Position numbers and translations under genes: made by a program. Under the pieces are notes generated by a model that was not told the DNA's origin, did no database searches, and saw nothing but the letters and a program-made list of their open reading frames with translations. 64,000 nucleotides of DNA from Solenopsis invicta. Lineage: Eukaryota > Arthropoda > Insecta > Hymenoptera > Formicidae. The stretch is taken from NCBI RefSeq assembly GCF_016802725.1, contig NC_052670.1, positions 11,428,141 to 11,492,140 on the forward strand, in the 5' to 3' direction. Each line of letters begins with the position of its first letter. Position 1 is the stretch's first letter. Below are positions 10,336-23,030 of this stretch, one piece after another.

Positions 10336-11535
10336 CTTACGAAGGAAGAAAGGAACTCAAAAGCGGTCATCAAATGTTCGAAAATAGCATAAGATCACGC
10401 CACACACTATTTCTCGGCCGTAGATACGAGCCACGAACCTCCAAACGTCACTTAACTTCAAACAATTTTAAATTCATTTCAAAACGGTCGAAAATTTCAT
10501 TCATGCTCCATCGACGAAGTGTTGCTACAGATGGCAAACCAAAGGTAAAATTTTTGTGACTGACAAGTGGGCCCGAGGATAATTACAGGACGATGACATT
10601 ATCGACTGTTTTCATTTTGTCAGGTTTTGTAAATTATTTTATGTGTAAACGTCCAATTCTGGCAAAAATTATATTGTTTTTTGATTTTTAATTTAACATT
10701 ATATACTTTTATATTTTATCAATACTATAATCAAATGTGTTATAATCTTATAAAGTAATTATAAGGACCAGTTGTTCCAGATCCGGATAAACTATTTGTT
10801 AAATTATCTAACGGATAAATGGCTATGTCTGCACATATGTTGTAGGTTTGTGTGTAGACACATATTTATCCATTAGATAATTTACCACATAGTTTATTCG
10901 AAGGTGGAACAACTGGCCCTTGATTACTTTTTTCTGTATTATGTTATTCATTTATAATAATTTGCACTGCTTGTATTTGTTTACATGAAAAAAAAATTCA
11001 GACATAACGTAAACAATCCTCACATGTAATTTTGAAACTTATACGGCAAACCCTGAACAGTTCTCAAGCTCTTCTCGAGTCGAAAAAAATTGATTGAAAG
11101 TTGTTATTCATTGTGGTCTGAAGATAATTTGAGAAAAGAGACATTTTTAAATTAATATTACTGTAACGCGGAAGTGTCAATCAATTTCGCCGTTGCGTTG
11201 TTTCCTCTTTGCTATGCTCGATTATTATCTTGTCAAAACCGTGCGGATCCTATCTTTTATGTCCACGCGATCGCCAAGGCAGATCTTCGCCAATCACGTT
11301 TGGTCACGCATCTCCCTTTCTCCTTCCCCTTTTTGCGCATGTATCCGAGCGCTCTCGCGTCTCTCGATCGATGTTGACGTGGGTCGTGTTTACGTCCCGC
11401 GTTGTTTTTGTCTCCCGCGCAAATACGCAAGAACGGTTCTCTCGAGCGAGGTTAAGAAGATACAATAGCATTTTCACGCCCTTGATCACCGAATCGCGTT
11501 ACCTTTGCGCTCCGAATGTGCGTGAGTGCGCAATT
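10336..11535. promoter_or_regulatory. Head-to-head promoter region of CENP-L and FCP1
   Basis: The two start codons are 1.2 kb apart and diverge, so both promoters must lie here or in 5' UTR. Sequence next to each start is GC-richer (10170-10450 and 11170-11535), while the middle is AT-rich and holds a MITE (10765-10919). Open frames at 11174-11535 precede the FCP1 start and have no homology. Transcription starts cannot be placed from sequence alone. Confidence 0.5.
10765..10919. mobile_element. MITE with GG(A/G)CCAGTTGTTCC ends
   Basis: The left end GGACCAGTTGTTCCAG is mirrored by GGTGGAACAACTGGCCC at the right. Pairing continues inward through GATAAACTAT and AAATTATCTAA(C/T)GGATAAAT, so most of the 155 bases folds into one hairpin. 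No coding capacity. Flanks (ATAA and TTGA) do not give a convincing target duplication. Confidence 0.8.
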
Positions 11536-14500
11536 ATGGCAGCGATAGAGGTCACATTTCCGTCGGACGGATCGCCCGGGAAAATCCTGAAATGGAGGGT
11601 ACGCTCTGACACGATGGTCGCGGCGGGCAGAATATTATTGGTGTACCAGAACGCGACACTGCCCGCTGCCGATGCTGTCGACGACGAGAAGGCCAAGGAG
11701 CCCGAGCGGAAGCTGCGGGCTGCGAATTTCGGTCGCGTCAAGCAGCTTCTGGTCAAGGAGGGTGACATCGTTCAGCCTGGGTATGCATCCTTTCCTTAAT
11801 CTTTGTTTTGGATGGATGTTTTGATGTAAATTTTTGTAACGTCATCATACTGAAAAGTCTCCAAAATTGCCAACTTTAAGTACCTTTGAACGAGGAACAC
11901 ACGTATCTTTTTTGTTGTCTTGCTTCAAACGAGAATTATGTAAAGATTTATAAGTCTTCTTAAACTTGACACATTGATATATTAGATTTTTAATCCTTAA
12001 ACAAAAAGATAGTTTCTGCACCATTTCTGCATCAGTTTTATAAGTAGAGAAAAAAATGAAAATAATCTGTATATTCTTTTAAAATAAATGTCTAATTTCT
12101 AATGTTATGATATTCTTAAAATAAGAGAGGACTTTATAATAATTATATTACATGTAGAAGAGTATTTTCTAAATGAAACAGTTGTATTATGTGTCTTACT
12201 AAAAATATAGTGAATTTTGTGATATCTGCATAGTCGATTAGTGTTCCAGGCAAGTGATAGCTCTATTGGAAGGATGTACACATCCCACTGTGATGATAGA
12301 CTTATGCGCAGAGTGTGGGGCTGATCTGAGGGTACAAGAGACCAACAAAGATGGAAATGTAGCAGGAGTATCTCAAGCCAGTGTACCTATGGTACACAGC
12401 ATACCAGAGCTGAAAGTGTGTCCAGAATTAGCGGAAAAAATTGGGAAGGAGGATGAGCAACGTCTTTTAAGGGATCGGAAATTAGTGCTACTTGTGGATC
12501 TCGATCAAACAATTGTTCATACTACAAACGATAATATTCCACCTAATTTAAAAGTATGTATGGATATTATTTTATTATGTTGATATAATTTTCTATAGTA
12601 AAAGCTATATTGATGTAGAATTTGTGACAGTAATTAAAACTTATATTTCTTTTTACAGGACGTTTTCCATTTTCAATTATATGGGCCAAACTCCCCGTGG
12701 TATCACACCCGATTAAGGCCGAACACTCGGCGTTTTCTCTCGAAAATGAGCAGTTTATATGAATTACACATTTGCACTTTTGGAGCAAGAATTTACGCGC
12801 ACACTGTTGCATCATTGCTTGATAAGGATAAAGTCCTGTTCTCTCACAGGATACTTTCTAGAGATGAATGTTTTGATCCAGCGTCCAAAACTGCAAATCT
12901 CAAGTATTTATAAATTACTATTAAATTTTACATAATATTAGAGATAAATATTTGGAAATCACATTTCTGTATTATTTATTGCAGAGCTTTATTTCCATGC
13001 GGCGATGACTTAGTATGTATCATAGATGATAGGGAAGACGTGTGGCAGGGATGTGGAAATTTGGTTCAAGTAAAACCTTATCATTTTTTCCGCCACACCG
13101 GCGATATTAATGCACTACCAGGCTTGGAAAAGGTTGATGTATCACGTTTGTCGGAACCGGTAAATGCAAATGAATCCTGTACAAATGAGTCGCAAGATAA
13201 GGATAGCAAGAATGATACATCTAAATCTTCAAATGAAATTGGACAGCCATTAGATAGTCTCTCTGTGAAAGAAACGAATCATGAAGATGAGAAAGATGAG
13301 AAGACTGACGAAGAAACGAAGAATGAGAAAGAGGAAGATACCAAAGTGAATACTGAAAAGGATGCAGAATCTAATATTCAATCTAATACTGCAAGAGAGA
13401 GCGATAAAACGGATAAAGAAGTAACGGAAGTTGGACCATCTGTGGAAACTGATAAAGATAACAAGCAAGCAATGCCAAAGCAGGACAGTGACATAATAGA
13501 TGAAGATGACGATGATTATCTATTATACTTAGAAGATATTCTTGAGAGAATTCATAGAGAATTTTACAAGACACTGGACCAAGAAAATACTCGAAAGTCT
13601 TTACGGGATATAATCCCGCGAGTGCGCTCTCAAGTTCTGAAAGGAGTATGCTTGACTTTCAGTGGCTTGATACCAACTCATCAAAAGCTTCACCAAAGCC
13701 GCGCGTATAAAGTCGCAAGAGCATTCGGAGCGGAAGTGACTCAAGTAATGAATTTGTATTTGTATTTGTTATTTTTAATATGTTATCATATTTTTATAAA
13801 TAATGACAAAATTTTGCCAGGAATTAACGGAGAAGACCACGCATCTGGTTGCTATTAGAAAAGGTACGGCAAAGGCAAATGCAGCTAAAAAACATGGAAA
13901 AATAAAAATTGTAAATTCGGATTGGTTGTGGACATGTGCAGAACGTTGGGAACGTGTGGAGGAAGACCTGTTTCAGCTTACATCACAGGTAAAAAAACAT
14001 CAGCTTACATCACAGTTTTGTGATATTAAGTTACATTGTTTAAAAGGAGTACAAAAGTTTGTAATGTAAAATTGGATAAACTTTTACGCGTTAATATAAA
14101 TATATGAATTGATTGAAATTCTTTGGTATACTATTTATATATTAAATATTAAAACACTTTTTAAATTTCAAAATATTAACATATGAAACTGTAGTCAGAT
14201 CCATCCAGCGTTGTAAATTTGTGGTTTTGCAAAAGTAACTCGAGAATAAAAGCTCAAAATGCATTTATTTATTTTTTAATTATAAAGTATTAATTCTTTT
14301 ATAGAACTGACTGTAGTTGACTGTATACTATTATTTAATTACATTTTATAATGATGAAAAGCTCTCCTTTAATTTTTTTTTGTCATTTTGTTAATTTTTA
14401 CTGGATTTTTGTGTTCTAGTTTATTTTACAGAGAAAAACTTCTTAAATGTAATGCCATTTGATTCAGTTAAACATATCAAAATTGAAGAAAAAAAAATTG

Positions 14501-17119
14501 GCTTAAAATATTAGTCCATTCAACCAAATGCGGCGGTCACGGGCTGTCAAGCAAACATTTGTTAAGGCTCCTGTCTATTTGCCGTAGCCATATTGAAGTC
14601 GTGATATCATAAGCGAGAAATCACACATAAAAATTCCGACATGGCATTTGTAAATAAAGAGAATTTGGATAAAACAGAATAACGAGATTACTTTAAAACA
14701 CTTGTAAAAATGGACCTTGACTATCCTTTTTCTGCTTCATAATAAATAGTCATAAAAAGCACTTAAAGTAAAACCTATTCAGACAGGAAAACACACGGGT
14801 AGCTATTGAAAGAAGTGAAAAATATGCTTTTATGTATAAAATTTAAAGAAATTTTATTTTTGGTCCATTTTTACAAATTTGGTAAATACGAGACAAGTCA
14901 CATTTTTACAATAAAACACATAATAACGAAATGATATGAACAACAAAATTTCATCGTTAATCTGTCGTTCCACGCCTATTAGTTTTAATTTTGTTCACGA
15001 CAGATCGTCGCTACCGTCAACGCGAAATTCTCGGCTGAGGCGCCATAGACATAGAATACATAGACCTAGCATTCGGGCGTGGGGGCGTGAAAGACTAAAA
15101 AGAGATAGTATGCTTTGGAGAAAAAAAGAGAAAACAGAAAAAAGACAAGAGAGAAAAAGACAAAATAGTGGTCTAAAGCATGCTACCTCTTTTTAGTTTT
15201 TCACGCGTGAGCTCTACTCCCACTCCTCGAATGCTCGGTCTATGTATCTTATATCTATGTAAAGCGCCAAAAACCTTAATTTAAAAAAATGCCATGTTAA
15301 GATAAGTAAAAGAATTAATTTAGTAAAAGTAATAATAATTTGATAGAGGTAATATTTAGTTGATTTTACATAACTGAGGTTTGTCTAAATATATATGCAA
15401 TAATAAATTATATCGGACAAAATTAAAACACAAGATTAGAAAGTCTATGTCAGTTACAGTGGTTCTGAATGCTGAATAACTTTTAATTTTTACACTCTTC
15501 AACTTAAACTCCGCGCCGCATATTCGTCGGACTCGAAACACAGTTATGAAGCTGAAATATGTAATATTAATAATGCTTTTATAAGTATATATAAGTACTC
15601 TCCTCCTCATACGAGAGATTCAGATTCAGTAGTGTGTAACTTTCCCTTCCCGGAAAAACTGTAAAGAATTTTTTCGCAATAAAATCTTTACAGTTTTTCT
15701 GGGAAGGGAAAGCTACACGTTACTAATAGACTATAAAAGGATTTCATATTTAATTAATTTCTATGTCTATATTAACGTCAAAGTTTACCAATTTTATAAC
15801 TATTACAAAACTTTTTACATTGCTTACATTTAAGTAAATTTACTTTTAAAATAATTGTTTAACACACATGTCTCGGCATTAATAATAATCATGAAGTATC
15901 GTAGGCACGCGGATCGAGAGTACCACCACCGCACTGTAGTAGTCCGGAACGTATCGAGGATGTAGAAAGCGATAATACAAACTCCTTTGCCAACTCTATC
16001 AATCCATTAATGTCATTTACTCAAGAGGAGATCGAATTTATGGACAAGGAAGTAGACGAGGACATGGAAGATATGGTTTTAGAAGACGAAGAAGATGCGG
16101 ATGACGCGGAAGAATGTGGTACGAGGACACGACGCCTAAGTTCCGATTCTGAAGATTCTATGAATGGTAAGGATTTGTAATATGCAATAAAATTCGGATA
16201 CAATTCTATCTGCAATTTTATGACTATGCATTAAAAAAAAGGAACATAAAAAAAAATTATAAAATCATATATATAATATATACTGCAATATTAAAAATTG
16301 TCATTTCATTGCATTAAGGTATCCTAGATACGTCAAAGTTTCTAAATTGCTTTTATTGCAACTGTAATTTTTATGGAAAGGAGTTGTAAGTTTCTTGTCC
16401 ACTTTTTCTGGAGGACTAAACTTATTTTGAAAATTTACTTTAAAGTTTTTATACTCCTCAGTGAACGACATGATATTGCGGTTTACTATTATCGAGGAAT
16501 TAAATTTCATTTTTTACGTGACTTTGTTTCTAGCAGAAGAAATTATTTTCTTCTGCTAGATCTCTCTCTATATCCCATTCAAAATTTTTAGTGTATATAT
16601 GTGTGTGTGTATGTATGTATGTATGTATATAAAAAGTGTCAAAAATCCAGATTTTTATTTAACAGGCGACTGTTTTCACATTGAGCTATTTAATACTTAT
16701 CTTTGGCTTTTTCATGAATTATAAATTACTCTTTAAAACGTTTACATTTCAACTTACCAGAAAGTATAACTTTTTGGGTGTAATTTTGTACTTATAAGAT
16801 TCAAAATTTTTTTCATGTTACAGATGCAGATGAATTGGGCGTTTCAAGAAAAAAGAAGAGAAAGATTTATAATGGCAAATCAGATAAAGGTTCTTCCAAG
16901 GATAAAGATGACAATCGTGATAGTGATGACGATGACAATAATGACAGTGATGATGACGACCTTGGTGCACGTTTTAGAAGAGGAGGAGAATTACCTGATG
17001 ATTTGGATTTAGGTGATAACTCACAAGATTCTGTGGACGATCTTGAAGATGATAACGAAGATGACAGAGAATGGAATGCATTGGGTGCTGCACTTGAACG
17101 AGAGTTTCTTTCTGAGTGA
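11536..17119 (+). CDS. Fcp1: RNA polymerase II CTD phosphatase FCP1 (CTDP1)
   Basis: Nuclear phosphatase that removes phosphate from the C-terminal domain of RNA polymerase II and recycles the enzyme; it binds TFIIF. Exons: 11536-11780, 12250-12553, 12659-12903, 12985-13744, 13821-13988, 15905-16166 and 16824-17119, giving 759 residues with the frame closed throughout. An N-terminal biotinyl/lipoyl-like segment (about 1-95) leads into CAECGADL. The FCP1/SCP catalytic motif is LLVDLDQTIVHTT with DLDQT at 165-169, and the second aspartate pair is in IIDDREDVW (279-285). A Glu/Lys/Ser-rich linker (about 310-450) follows. A BRCT domain covers about 482-570 and ends SDWLWTCAERW. The acidic tail ends EWNALGAALEREFLSE, like the known TFIIF-binding tail. 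The frame is open upstream of 11536, but homology begins just after this Met. AATAAA is at 17248-17253. Confidence 0.95.
15039..15268. mobile_element. MITE with GGCGC ends
   Basis: The left arm GGCGCCATAGACATAG, CATAGACCTAGCATTCG and ACTAAAAAGAGATAGTATGC is mirrored on the right by GCATGCTACCTCTTTTTAGT, CGAATGCTCGGTCTATG and CATAGATATAAG-type sequence ending GCGCC. Arms of about 95 bases surround a purine-rich centre. Noncoding. The 86-residue frame over it is a translation of the repeat. Confidence 0.8.
15628..15724. mobile_element. Small near-perfect hairpin MITE
   Basis: The left arm AGTAGTGTGTAACTTTCCC and CGGAAAAACTGTAAAG is repeated in reverse complement at the right end (CTTTACAGTTTTTCTGGG, then GGGAAAGCTACACGTTACT). 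The loop is about 20 bases. Only a few mismatches separate the 40-base arms. Confidence 0.8.
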
Positions 17120-17854
17120 CATGTATTTGACTATTAGTATGCGATTAATTTTAACTCAAGATGTTTTGTGTTATTCATAAATTTCAAGTTCGATAGTTGA
17201 AGCAGGGTTATTGATAATAATAGACGTTACATCATTTGTGTATTATGAATAAAATCAGAGCAAAACCTTAGAAAAATATTAAAAATTTGAAACGAGTAGA
17301 TTGAAATAAATCTATAAAACAAGAATATAAACAATAGATAAAAAGATTCTATATACTGAACAATAATTCTGTATTAAATTTTCAAATTTTGCACATATAT
17401 TTAAGTGTATGATTTGTTAGCCTTGCGTGAAAAATAAATATAAGTAATAATATAATTTGAATGAAGAATAATATAATTTTATTCTTCAAAAGTAATTTGT
17501 GGATAATATCACAGCATGTGAATAACACATGTGCCATTGAACATATTTGTGAGATATTTTCTCATACAAGAGAAATATATCTGAAATTGACTTTATCTTA
17601 ATGTGTATATATATATAACATATATATATATATAAATACAAATATAATTTTAGAGAATGAGAAAAATTTATTTTCTAATATTTTTAGAGCTATTGCATGA
17701 ATGTTGATGATCACAAGTAAGCTTTTGTATTGAAATCCCAGAATGTATCAGAGAATTTGAAAATAAAAACATGTAGTACATACATAATTTGTAATATATA
17801 CTTTCTATTATATTGAAATTTATTAATTATTAAGTTTTTGAATACAGTAGTATT
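17120..17854. other. Convergent gap between FCP1 and mRpS17
   Basis: AT-rich 3'-end region. FCP1 has AATAAA at 17248-17253, and mRpS17 has a reverse-complement AATAAA at 17819-17824, which lies just past its stop. No gene or clear repeat is visible between them. Confidence 0.6.
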
Positions 17855-18886
17855 TTACAGTACTGAAGGAACAGTGTCTGGTTGGGGATCATTAGCGTCT
17901 TCATAATATTTTACATACATCTTTTTGTGAGTAAAATCTCGTATACCTTCCAATCTTCCTCTTCGTGATGCTTTCGAGTAATCAAATGCCGAGTTTGTTT
18001 TGCCAATTAATTTAGCCTCTTCCTCTATATCTTCCCTAATTTTACAAAAAAATATAAAATAATAATTTATCACTCATTTATGTTACAAAATAACATAACT
18101 CAAAAAACATTTTTAAGTTTGGATGTATTAAATCATTAAAATATTGTAATAATGTTTTTAAATGTGATTTTGACATAACTGTCTAATTTATTGATTGTAA
18201 AGGAACAAAAGTATCACTAGTTCTTTATTCCGTGTGTTGAATTCTTATCAAAATTCTCTTTTTTTTTGCAGTTAATTTACAATTTTTAAGTAATGTCATA
18301 GCAAATGAGGGGAATGCTCTTAGATAACCTCATGAAGTTTTTAATGGTACATGGTATGCATACCTGTATCTACTTGCGACAACCTCTTTCCCTGTGACTG
18401 GATCTACTATATCACCCAAAGGCTGTACCACCTCAACAACCTATACAAATTTTGATTTAGTAAAAATATAAAGGCATCAAACTTTATTTAAATCCAATCT
18501 TTCTCTCGTAACATGGCATCACAGTGACAGCAATTAAACATTACCAAGTAGGACGATACATACCTCGTGCGTAATCAGGCGCGTTAATTTCTCTGGTAAT
18601 GTCTTTATTAAAATCACGTCGCCGGTTTTGCACAACTTCTTTGGATCGTGGGCATAAACGAAATCGTGCTCTTTGAAGTACTGTCGAAAACAGGAAACAT
18701 AACCTTAACTAGGAATCTGTTCGAATAAGTTTTACTATGATGTATGATGTGTACACTAACCATGTGAATATAATCGTCGAATTGCAAACGTGGTACTCTC
18801 ACTTTGGCGGCGTTCTGCTTCGACGAAGGCACACATGTTCCCAGAAAATACCGCAACGCGGTCTTACTCGCTGCTTTCGCGGCCAT
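17855..18886 (-). CDS. mRpS17: Mitochondrial small ribosomal subunit protein uS17m (mRpS17)
   Basis: Protein of the mitochondrial small ribosomal subunit, of the OB-fold S17 family that binds 12S rRNA. Minus-strand exons: 18761-18886, 18564-18680, 18364-18440 and 17855-18035, giving 166 residues. The S17 core is clear: KQNAAKVRVPRLQFDDYIHM, then YFKEHDFVYAHDP, then CKTGDVILIKTLPEKLTRLI, which parallels the TVGDIVLLRALP stretch of vertebrate MRPS17. VVQPLGDIVDPVTGKEV matches the conserved KVIDPVTGK segment after the core. A charged C-terminal extension (about 107-166) is longer than in vertebrates (about 130 in total). The start codon is the first Met of a mitochondrial-type N-terminus (MAAKAASKTALRYFLG). 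Confidence 0.93.
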
Positions 18887-20585
18887 TCTTTAAATGATCA
18901 TCTGATCGCTATAGGCGCCTGTATGCAGGCACACAGTCATACACGGGTGACTTCGAACAAAATCGAACAGTCTCCGATTAATTCATCAAATAATGCTGTA
19001 ATTGATATTTCGTTAACAAGACTAAGACTAATAATTTTATTTTATTTTATGTACAAAAAGTTCACTTCAGATGAATTATGTAGTTCAATTTTAATCAAAA
19101 AACTTAAACAATTTTGTCGGTTGAATTAAGGATGTATAGGTCATACCTCAAAACATTACAAAAAATATAAAAATTTCATAGAATATTCTAGTATTACATT
19201 TGAATATCTGTGTAAAATTCGAGCATAATTCTCTTATTGGTTTAAAAGTTATTTAATTTTTTGTTTACTCTTAATTCTTATGTAAAATCACCTTTTGCAG
19301 TATTTATTTGCAAATTTAATGAGAATGTATCATTACCAATTAAATAAAAATTTTTACATATATCTACTAATAAAACTGTAATAAAAATATTCGTGGAAAA
19401 ATTCATTAAAGATCCACTTACTCGTTAAAAAATTATTTATTTAAAACTGCAGCAAACTATAAGTAGTATAATTTTTGCTGCAAAAACCATTAAAAAAAAT
19501 CAAATTTTTCATTGTTTCCTTCTTTGCAACTAGTTTCAAGGCCAAAACTCAGGAATTTGCGACCAACATTTTTTTTGTTGATTAGAAAAAAAGAATAAAC
19601 CCAGAAAAGTCTTCAGTTTTCAAATTTCGATAATTTTTAACTTGTAGATATTATATAGACAAAAAATCCTTAACTACAGATAAATAATTTCCATCAATTA
19701 ATTTTACTTTTGATTTAACTTACCCGTTATCTTTTTCTAATTCTTAGAATTAAAAAAGGTAAAAAATAAATTAAATCAAAATCAAACTTAATTCAACAAA
19801 AATATGACATGAATTAATTAGAGTTTAAATCCCGTCGGAGAACTATTCATTTATTATATAGCACGTTATATCTGTTTTTCAACTGCGCTTTCTACATTTG
19901 TCATCTTTTTTCTCTTCTATGCGCAAATGCTATATTTGCTTTGTTTCGAATGCAGAAGGTATAATAAAAGGATGCAGATAAAGAGAATAGAACTCCCATC
20001 GTACTAGCTAATGCACGCACGCAATGGAAAGTAATTTGACGGATTAAAGAAATTAAAAACTAGGAAACGAGAAAGAGAGAGAAAGAAGCGAACAGAGAGA
20101 AAGAGAGACAGAAATAATGCAACGTTCGCGAGATTATATTGTTTTTTTGGAAAAAAAAGATTTGAAAACATATTACTACAAAGTGTCATTTCTGTGAAGC
20201 TTTCAATTTTGTCATTTACAGCTTCTTGTTTCTACGTACCATAACTTTTTGGTCATATTTTAACGCGCTTGTATAGTATATGTAAAATAATACACCAAGA
20301 TATTTACGAAAAAATCCCTCTTTTTATTCTTTTATTGATACCTCTATCAAAAAGACTGGTAACAAATTTTTTATTGATAAGAGAATCGCACTAGGAATAG
20401 TGGCGATATTGTGGTCAAAGTGGTGCATGCAGTATTTATAGAAATATTTCGATGGTATATTGCAATACAGATGTTATCAACGAGAAAATAGTTTTTCTAA
20501 AATCTTCAGAGAAATCATATAATAAAAAACCAATGTCCCTTTTTCATTTATGTCTTTTTCATAAACTACTATTCTGTATTATCTT
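18887..20585. other. Upstream of mRpS17, AT-rich, no gene seen
   Basis: Contains the mRpS17 5' flank, then AT-rich DNA with short purine-rich runs (for example 20070-20110). I found no exon-like frame, RNA gene or clear repeat. Confidence 0.4.
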
Positions 20586-20880
20586 TAATAAATTTATAGC
20601 GAATTCGGCCGGATGCACTAATGTGCACTAATGCATATTAAAGCCGTTGTACATTGATAGTATAAAAATAAACTGCAAGTATCTCAATTGATAAAATTTT
20701 TAATACTTGTATTTTATTAAATAACATAAAGTATTGAAGAGTATTGAAGATTTCATAATTTAATCTATTTATGTATTTATGTATACTGAACACACATCTT
20801 ACATCAATTCATGTACGTTGATTTTAATTTGCACCAGTGCGCACTGATGCAGTTTAACCAAATTTGCTATTAATTTATTA
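20586..20880. mobile_element. MITE with 65-base inverted ends
   Basis: The left end TAATAAATTTATAGCGAATT and GTGCACTAATGCATATTAAA is mirrored by the right end (GCGCACTGATGC, then AAATTTGCTATTAATTTATTA). Arms are about 65 bases with several mismatches, and the interior is noncoding. It is 295 bases long. Confidence 0.65.
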
Positions 20881-22650
20881 TCGTTATTAAATTTACTTTA
20901 ATTTACTTTAGATTACTTGAATTCTTTCTCTCTCTCTTTCCCTCTATATAAATATAAACAGTAAATATATCTAATTGATCAGATTACGGATGTAGCCAGC
21001 CTTAGTAGTAGTTCAACCTTGTAAGTACTAAGTAGACTCACTTACAAGCTATACAACGATGAAGCTAAGGAGTTCCGAGATAATAATTAATATTCAATTA
21101 CTAACAGAGCAACTTTAGTTTTCCATGATGGTGAGCTTAATTAAGCGCTTCCTTAGTCAATAATATAGTAAAAGTTGTTTGCACGTGTATATCCATAATA
21201 CATATAAGATAAAACATTTATTACATCGCGTTTTATGATATTTTCGGTTTATGGAACATATTCACTGATATTGATTAGAATTTCAAAAAATTGCTTTAAA
21301 CGAAGATGGAACGATTTTGTAGGTAAAGACATTACTGTAATTGTGAGGCTTCGCAATTCGTATCTGTATATTCTGAGAACCACTGTGCATCTATGCATTA
21401 TCCGCGACACATCACATGGCTGAAGCTGCGTGAACGTACTATGAAGTTTCCTTTAGGTTCCCGTCGAAGGTAAATTACATTTAACCCTTCGATTGCTGCA
21501 CGTTACGTGCATAAGCTACTGAAGCGAACAGATCCATACGCTGTCTTCTGTTCGGTAGACTTGCAACGTGATGCACTAACGCGGTTAGGAAATTATGCGA
21601 TTACGTAACAGAACTTGCATGTACGCCCTTGCATGATCGACCTTCGATTTACAATGACACTTATGTCATTAAATATTAGATCTTTAATCCTTTTATTCAA
21701 GTTATTTTTTAAATAACAGAATACGAAGAATTTTTATGATACGGTGAAGATATCATAATTTGTAAAATTAGAAAAGTGAAACAAAAGATACAATTTTTAT
21801 TTATAGAAGTAATTCATCAAATTTATGTGTGTTTGTATACAAGTAATTTATTTATTTTTTTAAAAAAGCTAACATTCTTGAAATCAAATAAATTTTTATT
21901 TTCTTCAAAAGTGTTTTCACTTCAACTCACAAAATCAACTCAAAGAAACTATTTCATCAATTTAAACATAACTTTTCTTTGGGTCTTTAAAATATATACA
22001 AAGTAGATTCAAAATTGATTATCCTTAATATATTAGTTAAAGATAATGTACCAGCTTCACAGTACATTAAAAGCAGATTGTAATCTTTTTTAAAAAATAT
22101 TATATAATACTATTATTTATATTTAATTTATATTTAATTAACTTGGATATTGATTAAATAAGTATAACATTAATATGATTGCTTTATCTTTTTATGTATT
22201 TACATATCTTTAATATAATTTTGTGAAAGTACATAATAAATTAAATTAGATTATAAATTAAATTTATTAACATTATATTTAATTATTATTGGTACACAAC
22301 ATTAATTTTAAAAGAATTAAGTAAATTAGCATTACGTATTTTATATAAAGATCTGTGAAAACAAATACAAGTGTGAGAGAATGTAATCGTGAGAAAAATA
22401 ATTTAATTCATTACAATTCAATACAACAAGTGATAAAATGAGAGAAACAAACAACAAAATTATATAAATAATTATCAATTTGCAATTTCCAATTATAACT
22501 ATGAACATTTTAAAAAATATAAAACAAATATCTCGCAGAAATTTGCGAAGTGATGCAGGAAAGGACAAAGGTCGGAAAATACGGCAGATCAATCTTTGTA
22601 TATCAAAGACCGGATATTCTGAAATATATTGCTCTTATCTTTTGTATGTG
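20881..22650. other. AT-rich intergenic DNA
   Basis: Contains a moderately GC-rich patch at about 21230-21650 and a repeat relic at 21840-21985. No gene supported. Confidence 0.4.
21840..21985. repeat. Relic of the repeat at 35800-36216
   Basis: Shares CAAATAAATTTTTATTTTCT, a CTTTCA(C/T)TTCAA block and CAAAGAAAC(T/A)A(T/T)TTC followed by AATTTAAA-type sequence ending in ACTTTTCT with the right half of the inverted-repeat element at 35800-36216. Confidence 0.45.
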
Positions 22651-23030
22651 CACGCTTCTCTTCGTTTTGCGTAATACATGCGCACACGAAGAAACCGTGC
22701 ATCTGCGAACCCCGTTGTTACTATGGAATGCAAAGGAGCGAGGGAATTCACGGATGAACGCTCCGCGAATCGGTTGGCGACCGAGCCGTCAGTCATCCAG
22801 GAAATTCCATTGTCGATAGAAAAATCGGGACTCGGTCGTTGCCTCCATTATTACGACGCCGAAACCCCCGCCCCCTCCTCTTCCTCTCCCGATTTTGCGG
22901 ATCCATTCGGTTTTCGGAGACAACGGCGAGACGAGATGAAACAATGCGGGTTATTGTACAAAAATACGATCGCACGAGATCGACGCCTCGAGAACAAACG
23001 TTTTGATCGCGCGCAAACGGTAACTTAAGC
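22650..23030. other. GC-rich patch of unknown role
   Basis: Stands out from AT-rich flanks by GC and CpG content. A 116-codon plus-strand frame (22678-23028) is open, but it has no recognisable domain and no matching splice sites, so I do not call it a gene. Conserved noncoding sequence or an unrecognised exon are both possible. Confidence 0.3.

Larger units (their letters stand above)
13989..15904. other. FCP1 intron 5 (1.9 kb)
   Basis: The largest intron of the gene, with donor GTAAAA after 13988 and acceptor CGTAG at 15904. It holds two hairpin elements (15039-15268 and 15628-15724). The last 15 bases of exon 5 are repeated at 14001-14015, inside the intron. Confidence 0.85.

Noticed and set aside
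11209..11535. Upstream extension of the FCP1 frame to an earlier ATG
   Set aside because: The frame is open, but the extra residues have no resemblance to FCP1. Family similarity starts immediately after the Met at 11536, which has a G at +4.
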